Assembly (NCBI GenBank): GCA_009667805.1
Contig: CM019063.1
Span: forward strand, 197,388,954 to 197,452,953
Direction: 5' to 3'
From: Leptobrachium leishanense
Lineage: Eukaryota > Chordata > Amphibia > Anura > Megophryidae
DNA: 64,000 bases
Position 1 is the first letter of the stretch. Each line of letters begins with the position of its first letter. Both the position numbers and the translations under genes were made by a program. The notes beneath the pieces were generated by a model. The model searched no databases. It was not told the origin of the DNA and saw only the letters and a list, made by a program, of their open reading frames with translations. Below, one piece after another: positions 31,508 through 42,382 of this stretch.

Positions 31508-32252
31508 GCCCCTATTACATTCCTCGCGCAGCGCATTTGCGTGCACGCAAATGCGCATTTGCGCGAGGAAAAAACCATTAGCGCCAAACGTCGTATTACG
31601 ACGTTCGCGCAAACGATGCGCGTTAACGTCCAACGCGAGTGACCCTGCGCGAACCCAGCGCGAGCGCAAGTTCCTGCGCGCATCCTGTACTTAACATTGT
31701 GAGCGCCAATGCGTTAGTACGCGTATGCGCGCATGGTATTACAATCTTAGCGCAAAATGTATCGCACAACGTTTGCGCGCATCATTTTAACGTCTTTGAA
31801 AACCTGGTGTTAACTTACAATCTGAACGTTCTGGCCGAAACGAAATGAACCTGCACAAAAAATAAAATACAGCACAGTACAGTTACACATTCTACACATA
31901 CCCAAACAATAAAATTAGTAAATGGTTTAATTTTTTATTTTTGTTGCAGCACATATACGCAGATAGACTTTGACAGGCGTTGCAAGTCATGTTGCAACCA
32001 AAACCTAGCAAATGGTGGTTCTTAATTCTGATTGGCTGACTCCCGTGAAAAAACAGTCTGCCCACCGATTCCTGCACGCAACGGTCATTTGCTCCTGGCT
32101 TTGCGCCTCGGATTTGCGCTCGAAAAAAGTTGAAGGCTGAAAAAATGCGCTCGATCGTAATACCGCGTTAATTTGCATGCGCTAACGTTTTTTTGCATGC
32201 GCGAGCGCATTTGCGCGAGCGCATTTGCGCGAAGAGTGTAATAGGGGCCCAC
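31508..32252. mobile_element. TIR MITE with GGCCCCTATTACA ends
   Basis: The left end GGCCCCTATTACATTCCTCG and the reversed right end GGGCCCCTATTACACTCTTC define a 745-bp element. Subterminal GCGCATTTGCGCGA-type words, several palindromic, crowd both ends. It has no coding capacity and the target duplication is unresolved. Confidence 0.82.
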
Positions 32253-32458
32253 GTGTTTAACACCAGAACCTCAAATGCCACACCAGAAGTCAGTGGTTTC
32301 CCCTAGACCATTACATGAAATAACATATACGTATATGGTGAGCGCAATCAAATGCTAATGAGGTTCAGATGACTCTTGCAGGTCAGCAATATGGTTACAG
32401 AAAGAAGCAGAGAAAGAACATAATGGTGCAGTATGAAAGTAAACACATATAATAAATA

Positions 32459-33075
32459 AGGGTTATTCAAAGAGATCCGAATGGCTGGAGAAAGGTAATC
32501 GAACGCTGAAAACCAGCGTTCGGTTACCTTTCTTGGCCATTCGGCTATCCAGAGAGCAGGCAATTCGCCAAATCCTGGCGAATTGCCTGCACATACGGTG
32601 CCTGTTCGGTGCCTGTTCGAGGGCAGTGAAATCCCATGAAAAAGCACTGCTTCGGCTATTCAGAGAACACAAACCAGCAGTGAAAGGTTCCCGAAATGCC
32701 CTGCCATTCGGTGATTTCATGCAGCAGATTTATTCAGGCGAATCCCATAGGCTTCAATGTTAAAAATATTCCCGTTTTAATTCAATATCTAACAAACCAT
32801 TCATTATAAAATTCTGCAGTAAAGAGTCTCTTTATTTAAAGATTTTTTAGGATATTTTAAGCATTTTTCTGATTTTTTTTTTTAAAAAAGTCCGATTTGT
32901 TTTTATTTTTTTTAAGTTTACTTATTTTTTCTGTAACAGCCCTTTTTATTATCATTCCCTGGACCTCATATGTAAATTTCAGACATTTTCGCTCAGTAGT
33001 TTCTTTGCAAACAGTGTTTCAGTTTTCAATCATTCATGCAAATTGTTTTCCTAATTTATTCACTTCACTCGTCTG
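32459..33075 (+). mobile_element. Harbinger-like MITE, truncated at right
   Basis: The left end GGTTATTCAAAGAGATCCGA and internal blocks match 15940-16841, including a subterminal palindrome (AATCGAACGCTG and CAGCGTTCGGTT, 32498-32525). The right part is cut by a hAT-like end starting CAGTGGCGTAGCG at 33076, so the remainder may lie beyond the assembly gap. Confidence 0.8.
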
Positions 33076-33276
33076 CAGTGGCGTAGCGTGGGGGGGCCAA
33101 CGGGGCGGTGGCCCCGGGCGTGATTTTTTACAAGCTTTTAGGGGCGCAAATTTCCGCCCCTAATATTTCCCAGCCGATCGGCCGCGGCGCACCGAATGAA
33201 AGGGACTGGGCTGGCCTGGCGGCACGTGTGTGCTGAGGGCTGAGCGGCAAGTCACTGTGACGAGGGTGGCAAGGGT
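33076..33276 (+). mobile_element. hAT-like element, left end only, runs into gap
   Basis: CAGTGGCGTAGCGTGGGGG resembles the ends of the element at 10765-12940. Only 200 GC-rich bases are visible before the run of N. Confidence 0.55.
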
Positions 33277-33376
33277 NNNNNNNNNNNNNNNNNNNNNNNN
33301 NNNNNNNNNNNNNNNNNNNNNNNNNNNNNNNNNNNNNNNNNNNNNNNNNNNNNNNNNNNNNNNNNNNNNNNNNNNN
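33277..33376. other. Assembly gap, 100 N
   Basis: Exactly 100 undetermined bases, a length conventionally used for gaps of unknown size. It marks a contig join between the two receptor genes and between the two copies of the large repeat. Confidence 0.98.
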
Positions 33377-33475
33377 CGCCCTCCACTAAACTGAGACCAT
33401 TTGTTATAAGTTTACATCACTGAGCTTGAACTGATATTTTCTACATTGTAAATTGTGTTACTTTTGCTACTTTTT

Positions 33476-33477
33476 AG
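33476..33477 (+). promoter_or_regulatory. Candidate 3' splice site before second OR exon
   Basis: TTACTTTTGCTACTTTTTAG is a good pyrimidine tract plus AG, 19 bases before the ATG at 33497. It fits the usual OR structure of an untranslated upstream exon spliced to one coding exon. Confidence 0.65.
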
Positions 33478-33496
33478 GATAATATAAGAAAACGGA

Positions 33497-34459
33497 ATGA
33501 TTTGGGCTAACCAATCACGGAGCACTGAAGTCTTAATGCTGGGATTCACCATACACATGCAACTTCAGCATCTGACTTTTACCGTCTTCTTGTTAATGTA
33601 CATTCTTACGCTTGCTGGAAACATTGTCATAATTGTTCTAATGAGAAGAGAATATGAATTCCAAATCCCTATGTATTTTTTCCTTACACACTTATCTTTC
33701 TTAGAGATATGCTACACGACAACAATTTCACCAAACATGCTTGATTTGATTTGGCGTGGGCAAAAATATATTTCTTTATCTGGATGTTTGTTTCAACTTT
33801 ATCTTTTCCTCAGTCTGGCTTGTGCAGAAAATTTTCTTCTAGCCGCGATGGCATATGACCGTTACTTGGCCATCTGTAAACCCTTACAGTACAACAGGAC
33901 GATGACCAATACCATTTGCAGGAACTTTGCTTTTGGGTGTTGGCTGGGCGGATTTCTACTTCCTGTAGTTCCAGTGATCTCGGTTTATCTGTTGGAGTTG
34001 TGTACCTCCCATGGAATAAACCACTTCTTCTGTGATGTATTTCCAGTCTTGCATCTCTCCTGTACCACGTCGCATTACATACAACTATTAGAATACATTT
34101 CTGCGTCATCTGTATTGCTTGCTTCCTGTTTAGTTATTGCAGTATCGTATGTTTGCATCCTGCACGCGATCTTAAAGATACAGACGTCATCTGGTAGAAG
34201 TAAAGCATTTTCCACCTGTGCGTCTCATCTGATAGTGGTGATTTTATTCTTTGGTCCAGGAATAATAATCTACGTGACTGCCTTACCCCGAACATCAATG
34301 GGTGTGAACAAATGGCTTTCTCTACTTTATACCCAACTCACACCACTACTAAATCCTTTTGTGTATTGTCTCCGAAATAAAGACGTAAAAAGAGCTCTAA
34401 AAAAGTCTCTAAAATCTGCAAAAAATCGTATATTTAACAACCAGCAGGACTTCAGTTAA
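33497..34459 (+). CDS. Olfactory receptor, class II, seven-transmembrane GPCR
   Basis: This is an intact single-exon frame of 320 residues with an N-glycosylation site at N5. OR hallmarks in order: GN in TM1 (41-42), PMYFFLTHLSFLEICY (58-73), MAYDRYLAIC at the end of TM3 (118-127), conserved cysteines C97 and C179, SY in TM5 (217-218), KAFSTCASHL (236-245), and NPFVYCLRNKDV in TM7 (286-297), with C where most ORs have S. The C-terminal tail is slightly longer than usual and basic. It is clearly a different subfamily from the receptor at 26195, with only motif-level identity. Odorant sensing at the cell surface is inferred from family membership. The start is supported by the acceptor just upstream. 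Confidence 0.94.
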   Translation: MIWANQSRSTEVLMLGFTIHMQLQHLTFTVFLLMYILTLAGNIVIIVLMRREYEFQIPMYFFLTHLSFLEICYTTTISPNMLDLIWRGQKYISLSGCLFQLYLFLSLACAENFLLAAMAYDRYLAICKPLQYNRTMTNTICRNFAFGCWLGGFLLPVVPVISVYLLELCTSHGINHFFCDVFPVLHLSCTTSHYIQLLEYISASSVLLASCLVIAVSYVCILHAILKIQTSSGRSKAFSTCASHLIVVILFFGPGIIIYVTALPRTSMGVNKWLSLLYTQLTPLLNPFVYCLRNKDVKRALKKSLKSAKNRIFNNQQDFS

Positions 34460-34717
34460 TGAGACAATTACTTGCAAATCTTATCTTCAAGAATATGGAG
34501 GATGCAGAAGAAATAAGTATGTAGAGTATACATTGCTATTGATTATTGCCATGCAGAGGGCAGTGCCTAACGCGCCCATAAGCATCCAGAAAAATGTATT
34601 TTGCCTATCCCTCATTAGGGTCAAGACTGAATGCCAAAAGCTGCTGAATCGAAAAACTGAAAATAAAAACGGCAAAGTTGAGCTGACCTGTTGACAATGT
34701 TCTCTTTTGCATGGGTA

Positions 34718-35150
34718 GGGCCAGGTGCACACGAGGTGTTTTTTAGTGCGCACTATCGCGCGTTACTAACGCGCGTCGCAGCATATAATTAAGGCATATT
34801 ACAGCAATCGCAGCATATAATTACACAGAGAAGACCACACGCATAATGCGCGCTACACGTAACGCGCGCTGAAGATGTCCGTCATGGAAACACCAAAGCT
34901 GTTGCGCTAGCATTGACGCAACATTGGGCGCGTGCTAAACGTCAAATGCAGCGCGCATGCGCACTTGAACGGCCGCGTGCAGTCAAACTAGCTTTTTTTC
35001 CCATTCAACTCAAATTCAGTTTTTTACGACGTGCGTCAAAAATAACGCATCGTCTGGCGTCTACCATCTCTTCTGTCATTTTTAACGCACGGATGCGTCG
35101 TTTTTAACGCATTCTAGTGCGCACTAAACGCCTCGTGTGCGCCCGGCCTT
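34718..35150. mobile_element. TIR MITE with GCACACGAGG ends
   Basis: The left end AGGGCCAGGTGCACACGAGG and the reversed right end AAGGCCGGGCGCACACGAGG pair and continue through TTTAGTGCGCAC. The inside is rich in AACGCGCG and GCGCGTTA words. It starts about 260 bp after the second receptor and has no coding capacity. Confidence 0.85.
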
Positions 35151-35448
35151 AATGTGGCATTAGAGAGGGGTTTGTATTGTAGGATTATGATTTCAACTTT
35201 TCGAATGTTCCATATTGACTCTGTTTGAAGCATTTCCGTAGCAGTAGATTGTATCTTAAGTTCCGCCACCGTCTGAGAAAATTGTTCCAGCCTTAAGGTC
35301 TTTTGTATAGTGTAACGGCATGACTATGTACCACCACAAAGCTGATCTAATGTATTATAACCAGAAACAGCAGTATTTTCTCCAACTTGCAAGGTGTTTG
35401 GCTTTAGACATTCGGGTAAGAAATGGCTCAGCATTTTATTTCTAGCAG
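35151..35448. other. Intergenic stretch, no gene recognised
   Basis: No open frame, repeat end or RNA gene was recognised. Confidence 0.55.
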
Positions 35449-35533
35449 CAAACCAGAAGGAGAGCACTCCAATTCATACATGTAAAGACTTTAACAGAAA
35501 CTCACACTATAAAAGGTTTTAACGCATTTTAAC
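35449..35533 (+). repeat. Direct repeat unit 1, empty insertion site
   Basis: CAAACCAGAAGGAGAGCACT and the following about 65 bp recur at 35944-36011. Here the unit continues uninterrupted through AGGTTTTAACGCATTTTAAC, showing the sequence before the TTAA element inserted into the second unit. Confidence 0.85.
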
Positions 35534-35943
35534 CCTTTACAGGTTCTACCAACTCTTAACCCTTTCAAGATTTCAACTACTGGTAAGCCATTGCAGATTT
35601 TATACATGGTTTTTAACCCTCAGCTCTGTTAAAAAATGATTGGAGTCTAGTTCACAATATATGGCCATAAATTGATTAAGCCGTCACAAACGCCAATGTT
35701 TCCCATCTGCGACAGGACCTATTCTTGTCACAAATCACCGCCATTATGGAATTAACTCACTTACTGAGGACAGAATCCTTTCTGGAGGTCCCTGAGATTC
35801 AAGGTTGAATAGAGCCTAAACATGGAACACCTGTGACAAGGAGGGTGTTTGCCAGAGGGCTGTCAGCCCTTTTCATATAAAATACACCAGAAGGCCAGCA
35901 CTCAATCTTTACTAAGCTAAGTGTCTCAAGACAAAAAATACAA

Positions 35944-36011
35944 CAAACCAGAAGGAGAGCACTCCAATAGATACTTGTAAAGACTTTAAGAGAAGTTCAC
36001 ACATTAAAGGT
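35944..36011 (+). repeat. Direct repeat unit 2, occupied insertion site
   Basis: Homologous to 35449-35520, but interrupted at TTAA (36012-36015) by the hairpin element; the unit resumes after 37247 with ACACATTTTAAC. Confidence 0.85.
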
Positions 36012-36015
36012 TTAA

Positions 36016-37243
36016 CCACTTCGCTGCTGAGGACGCGCTGAGCGCGTCCTCAGCAGTCCCGCTGGTATGCGGAGGACGCGCTGAGCGCGTCCTCCATCGG
36101 GGTCAGCGTTCGGCCGGGTTCCGGCCGATCGCTGGCCCCCCGGTGCGGGCTGACATCCTGGATGTCAGCCCGGCATCCGGACCAGCAGCCGCCAGAATTA
36201 GGTGTCATCGCGGGGGCGCGATGACACCTAATTCAGGCGCCCCCCCCGCATGTGCGGAGGAGGCGCCTGAAAGGGAGGGGGGAGGTCCTTCGGACCTCTC
36301 TCCCTCCCGATGGCGGCGCACAGGGGGTTAACCCAGGCATCATTTGGAAGGGCACAGCCTGCCCTTCCAAATGATGCCTGGCATTAACCCCTGGGGAGCT
36401 GGATCGCGAAACGGCGCTGAAAAGCGCCGGTTCGCGATCCTTTCCCGGAGCTGGCCGACATCCAAGATGTCGGCCAAGCCTCCGGAACTCCCCCAGAGGA
36501 CTGGCGTCATCGTGCGTAGCACGATGACGCCAGTCCTAGACTTAACCCCTAACTGCCACCAACTGTGGAGATAGGGAGTTCCAATGAACTCCCTATCTCC
36601 CGATCCGTGGCAGCTAGGGGTTAAATTTTGGTATCGTTGGATCGGCCAGAGCATGGCCGTTCAACGATACCAAACATGAAAGTGAAAAATTTTGTAAAAA
36701 TAAAAAAAAAATGAAAAATAAAAATAAAAAAAATTAAAAAAACAAATTAAAAAAAAAAAAATAAACACTTTTTTTAATTTTTTTTGGTTTGTTAATGCAG
36801 CAATATTGTTCCCATTCAATTATAATGTGAACAATGATGCTGCACTAACGATTTTTGTATGCGGTGCGTTTGTTAAAAATAGTGTCATTTTCCCCAAAAA
36901 AAAATGTAACGAGACCCCATCTCTAATTTTTTTAACAAGCGCACCCCATACAAAATATAACCGCAATTGCTCGCATGTTAAAATGTGGAAAAAACACTTT
37001 ACACATTGTAAATTATTGAAAATTCATATTTTATTGCATTTTTTGTTATAATATACAGACAGGTCATGACGTATACATATAATAATGACATATTATGAAT
37101 CTGCCGCGTCTGACGGAAAGAACGATATATAATATGTCTGGGTAAATACTAAAATAAGCCTTCAAAACGCGTTTAACATGATGAGCAAAACCGGTAAAAA
37201 TGACCTTAGCACAGGGGTGGGAAAAGCCTTAGCAGCGAAAGGG
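36016..37243. mobile_element. TTAA-flanked element made of serial hairpins, copy 2
   Basis: This 1228-bp unit sits between TTAA at 36012-36015 and 37244-37247. Its TIRs are CCACTTCGCTGCTGAGG and, reversed, CCCTTTCGCTGCTAAGG. It has about ten palindromes in the first 650 bp: 36031-36049, 36073-36091, near 36150, 36195-36234 (18-bp perfect arms), near 36335-36380 (20-bp arms), near 36402-36440, near 36452, 36500-36534, 36567-36600 and near 36629-36673. An AT-rich half follows, shared with 24673-25753. No open frame was found. piggyBac-like or Kolobok-like is inferred from the target site. Confidence 0.88.
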
Positions 37244-37247
37244 TTAA

Positions 37248-37557
37248 ACACATTTTAACTCGTATTTATAGCCTTTATTTATAACTGTCATTGATATTAT
37301 TGATAATATCATGTATCACACTGTCTGAATTAAGACAGGTTTTCATAGTTTGAGAATAATTACTCTCCAAATCTGTGGAATCACTGAGACGGCAAAATGG
37401 ATCTTCCTCTATGTGCATTAAAACTCTGGCAGCAGTCCTGGTCAGATCAGTCATTATTGGAGTCTAGCAATGCCTGTGCTTTGGCATCCTTATTGGACAT
37501 GGCAGAATGAAATCACAGGTGGTTAGCAATGCCCCAGCATAGTTACAGTTACAAGTA
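37248..37557. other. Intergenic stretch, no gene recognised
   Basis: No gene or element end was recognised after the second half of the direct repeat. Confidence 0.5.
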
Positions 37558-38040
37558 ATTATAAAGATATAACTAACAAGTTCCGTAGTGCTGTACAATG
37601 GGTTAGACAGAATAACAAATATACATACAAGTTAAACACACAGAGCAGTAGGAGAGAGGACCCTGCTCGAGAGCTTACAATCTAAGGGGAGGGGGTGACA
37701 CAATAGGTGAGGGAAAGTAGAGTATATGGAGTAGTGGAGTGCATGTGGAAAGATGGAGTACAGAATTTACAGTGGGGATTATGGAGAGAGCTGATAGACT
37801 TCTGTAAAGAAATATGTTTTCAGGGACTTCTTGAAGGACTGGAGAGACGGGGAGAGTCTGATGTTGCGGGGGAGGGAGTTCCATAGAAAGGGGGCAGCTC
37901 GGGAGAAGGCCTGAAGGGGAGAGTTGGGGGTGCGGGAACAAGGAGATGATAACATCAGATCATTGGCAGAGCGAAGTGGTCAGGACGTGATGAACCTGTT
38001 AATAAGGGAGGAGATGTAGTCAGGGGCGCGTTTATGGAGT
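37558..38040 (-). mobile_element. LINE 3' fragment, antisense, 5'-truncated
   Basis: The minus strand encodes, in decayed frames, LWNSLPRNIRLSP and SLQSFKKSLKTYFF, a signature of the C-terminus of L2/Rex1-type LINEs, followed by GATTGTAAGCTC and TGTACAGCAC near 37580, like the 3' ends of other frog LINE fragments. It stops abruptly at about 38040. Confidence 0.72.
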
Positions 38041-38780
38041 AGGGATGTGCATGACTTTATTTTCTCGTTTCGTTTTGAGTTTTTTTTTGTTTCGGATCAT
38101 TTCAGACAGTTTTTTTTCCGTTTCGGATTGATTTGATTCGGTTGATCGGATCATTTCGGTGAATAGGATCATTTTGCCGATTCAGATCATTTCGGTTGAT
38201 TCGGATCAGTTGGTTTTTCACTTTTTATGAGTTATTTAGTTTTTTATTGCTTATATAAGAATGGGAATTAGATTACTACCAATAGAATGAAAGTTTACTT
38301 ATTTATTATTTTAGGATTTTTTAGGCATTTTTTGGGTGAAATATTAGGTTTCCTAACTGTTTTTAAAGAAACAAGGCTTTTTAAACCATAGGTTTCAAGC
38401 AGCATATGATTCCACACACTGCTGGGAAGTGCCTCTCTGCAGTATAATTAATGCAGCATATGAATCCGCAAACTGCCGATGTGCGCGATGACGTCAGTGT
38501 GAGCATTAACCCCTAACTGCCAATATGGAAACCCTATGGTGGAGATAAGGGGATCCTTTGGATATGGTGCTAAAATGGGAATGTTTCCCCGTTAGCCTCC
38601 CCATTTTAGTGCCACGATTGTAATAGAGCCCCTATAATTCTATAGAGACTGATTTATGATTGTGTTCTTGCTTTTCAGCTCTTTTAAACACTCGTGCACT
38701 CTAGATTTACAGACTGCGGAGTGGAAAGCACATACAGAGGCCCTGCTCACATCCAACACTAATTGATTTACACATCGAGT
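38041..38780. repeat. TTCGGATCATTT-rich degenerate repeat and unassigned DNA
   Basis: From 38041 to about 38215, words such as TTTCGGATCATTTC and GGTTGATTCGGATCA repeat imperfectly, like the start of a TIR element. No matching right end was found. The remainder to 38780 has no recognised gene. Confidence 0.5.
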
Positions 38781-39107
38781 GTTCAGACGCTTAGGCCACA
38801 GGGTGATTAATTTATATATCCATTTTATTTTGTTTCTTTTCAACATATGCATCTTGTCTCCTTCTCTCCACAACACCCAGACCTGGTCCACGGTTGGTCC
38901 ATGTGGATCCAGGATTTGGCTGCAAAATCTGATTTACCAGTCTCTGATCATTTTTGTTCAACTCAGCAGACTGTGGCTCAACTTCGATTCCAGGTGGTGG
39001 ACCAGCTCCGGGTGTTGGGGAGAGGAGGAGACAGGATGTGTATGTTGAAAATTAAAGAAAAAGAAGGGATATATAAATTAGACACACCGTGGCCTAAGAA
39101 TCTGAAC
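38781..39107. repeat. Inverted repeat, ~111-bp arms, straddling the left limit of copy B
   Basis: The arms 38781-38891 and 38997-39107 are imperfect reverse complements (TTCAGACGCTTAGGCCAC versus TTCAGATTCTTAGGCCAC). Both, read outward, encode GIYKL/WIYKL followed by WPKxLN, which recalls the C-terminus of some retroelement reverse transcriptases, perhaps Penelope-like; this is only a resemblance. Bases 34-144 of the window are the right arm in copy A. Confidence 0.65.
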
Positions 39108-40342
39108 AGATATTTGATTTAAATGTTTTTTTTCTAATGGTAGTCTCTGTATATAAATTTTTAATTTTTTTTTTTTCCAGGTTCAAGTTTAATATGGACT
39201 CAATAGAAAATATAGCATGGCATTGTACATAGAGATATGAGAGACATCCGGATTATTTATAGAAAATAATATGACGCTCTACTATAGAGGTACAATGCAA
39301 CTGTTTTTAAAATTTGTGTCTTATGTGATGTTATGTAGGTGGGTGATTAAGGATGATAGGACTTAGGGGGTTACTCAGAGAGCACCAACATTTCAGTGCC
39401 CTTTCGTTCGCCACACTTCCGGAAATCAAATTTCCTAACCCTGTAGTGAACTCTGCATTCACCGAAGGGTCCCCGGAGTGAGGGGAAAAGCCACCACAAA
39501 ACCGCCGAATGAAAAAAGAAAAAGCTTCAAAACCACTGAAATGATCGGATTCGATAACTTTGGCGATTCCAGCGTATTATCGAATCAGATTTGACTTGAT
39601 AAAGTGCCGGGTACCCATTGAAAGTATCGGATTCGATAATTTCGGTAGTTTTGCCAGGTTTTTTTTTTATTTTTTTAAAACGTGCAGAAAATATCGGATC
39701 CGATCTGATCCGATACATTATCAGATCGGATCCGATGATCCACCAAACCCATCATGAAAAAGCCGATGATCCGCCGAACACGGCGACAACCTGCGGCCAG
39801 AAAAAGCCAACAGGCTGGCGAAGGAGGTAAAAAAAATTATTGAAAGTGACAAAATGTAAACGTTATATGCAAAAAAACTACTTACTGAAAATGTCTGGGA
39901 TTAGCATATAAGGTGCTATGAATGATAATAAAAAGGGCTGTTACAGACAGAAAGAAAAAAACGCTATTTAAAAAAAGTTTGCTGAAGAAAAATCTCAAAA
40001 AATGGCTAAAAGATCCTAAAAAAAGAAAATAAAGATACTTTTTGCTTCAGATTAAAAGAATAAACAGTTTATTAGATACTAAGTAAAAACGGAAATATTT
40101 TTAACATGCCTATGGGATTCACCTGATTAAACCTGCCGAATAAAACCACTGAACAGCAGGGCATTTCTCTGACATTTCACTGCTGTTCGGTGTTCTCTGA
40201 ATAGATTGACCATTGCTTCTCTATGGGGATTTCACTGCTGTTGAACAGGCACCATAGAAACATAGAAACATAGAAAAATGTCGGCAGATAAGAACCTTCG
40301 GCCCATCTAGTCTGCCCAATTACATGGATACTTAACCTGGAT

Positions 40343-42382
40343 TTATCTTTTGTTTAGGATAGCCTTATGCCTATCCCATGCTTGCTTAAATTCAATTACT
40401 GTTTTGGCCTCTACCACTTCTACTGGAAGACTGTTCCATGTATCCACCACCCTCTCAGTAAAATAATGCTTCCTGATGTTACTTTTAAACCTTTGCCCCT
40501 CTAATCTAAGACTATGTCCTCTTGTTTTGCTATTTTGTTTCCTTTTAAATATACTCCCTTCCTCTCCCTTGTGGATTCCCTTTACGTATTTAAATGTTTC
40601 TATCATATCTCCTCTGTCTCGTCTTTTTTCCAAGCTGTACATGTTAAGATCATTAAGCCTTTCCTGGTAACTTTTCTCCTTCAAGCCATACACCATTTTA
40701 GTAGCCCTTCTCTGAACTCTCTCTAAGATGTCTATATCCTTCTGGAGATACGGTCTCCAGTACTGCACACAGTACTCCAAGTGAGGTCTCACCAGTGCTC
40801 TGTACAGTGGCATGAGCACTTCCCTTTTCCTACTGCTAATACCTCTCCCTACACAACCAAGCATTCTGCTAGCATTTCCTGCTGCTCTATTACATTGACT
40901 ACTTACCCTTAGATCCTCTGAAATAATGACCCCTAAATCCCTCTCCTCAGATGTTGAGGTTAGGACTGTATCAAATATTCTATATTCAGCCCTTGGGTTT
41001 TTACGTCCCAGGTGCATTATCTTGCACTTATCCACATTAAAACTCAATTGCCACAACTCCGACCATTTTTTTAGTTTACCTAAATCATTTGTCATTTGGC
41101 TGATCCCTCCAGGAACGTCAACCCTGTTGCAAATCTTTGTGTCATCAGCAAAAAGACATACTTTTCCATTAATACCTTCTGCAATATCACTAATAAAAAT
41201 ATTAAAGAGAATGGGTCCAAGTACTGACCCCTGAGGTACCCCACTGGTAACAAGACCTTGTGCCGAATAAACTCCATTTACCACAACCCTCTGTTGTCTG
41301 TCACTCAGCCACTGCCTAATCCAGTCAACAATATTGGAATCTAAACTCAAAGATTGCAATTTATTGATAAGCCTTCTATGCGGAACAGTATCAAAAGCCT
41401 TACTGAAATCTAAATAAGCAATGTCTACTGCACCACCTGTGTCTATTATTTTTGTTACCCAATCAAAAAAATCAATAAGATTAGTTTGGCATGATCTCCC
41501 TGAGGTAAACCCATGTTGTTTCTGATCCTGTAATCTATGTGTTTTTAGATGTTCAACAATCCTTTCCTTTAACATGGTTTCCATTAATTTCCCCACTACT
41601 GACGTAAGACTAACTGGCCTATAGTTCCCCGATTCCTCCCTACTACCCTTCTTGTAAATGGGCACAACATTTGCTAATTTCCAGTCTTCTGGGACGACTC
41701 CCGTTAACAAGGATTGGTTAAATAAATCTGTTAACGGTTTTGCTATTACATCACTGAGCTCTTTTAATAATTTAGGGTGGATCCCATCAGGCCCCATTGA
41801 CTTATTTGTCTTTACTTTACACAGCTGCTGTAGAACCTCCTCCTCTGTAAACTGATATGTAAATGTCTCTTTAGTGTTCTCTCCTAACTGAGGTCCCTTT
41901 CCTTCCTTTTCTTCTGCAAAGACTGAACAAAAATATTCATTGAGGCAGTTAGCAAGACTTTTATCCTCTTCTACATACCTTCCTTCCTTTGTTTTTAATC
42001 TAACTAATCCTTGTTTTACTTTTCTTTTCTCGTTTATGTATCTAAAAAATGTTTTGTCCCCCTTTTTTACTGACTGAGCTATTTTCTCTTCTGCGTGTGC
42101 TTTGTAAGCTCTTATAAATTGCTTTGCCTCTTTCTGACTAATCTTATAGGTTTGCCTATCTTCTTCACTCTGAGTTGTTTTATAATTATTGAATGCTGTC
42201 TTTTTGTTCTTCACTATTTTGGCGACTTCTGCAGAGTACCACAGTGGTTTCTTCCCTTTTTTGTTTTTGCTAACAAGCCGAATGCAATTTCCTGTGGCCT
42301 TCAATAATGCTTCCTTTAAATAATCCCATTTCTCCTGGACTCCTTTAAACTCCTCCAGTCTGATAATGACTCCTTCACACAA
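40343..42382 (-). pseudogene. CR1 ORF2 reverse transcriptase (copy B)
   Basis: The 679 codons are identical to 1389-3428, including FADD at 411-414. Such perfect conservation of a dead frame points to a very recent copy, allelic origin or gene conversion. Confidence 0.93.

Noticed and set aside
31380..31694. Arginine-rich frames at a MITE end
   Set aside because: They are produced by GCGCAAATGCGC palindromic words of the MITE.
33810..34109. Minus-strand frame inside the second receptor
   Set aside because: Shadow of the OR coding frame.
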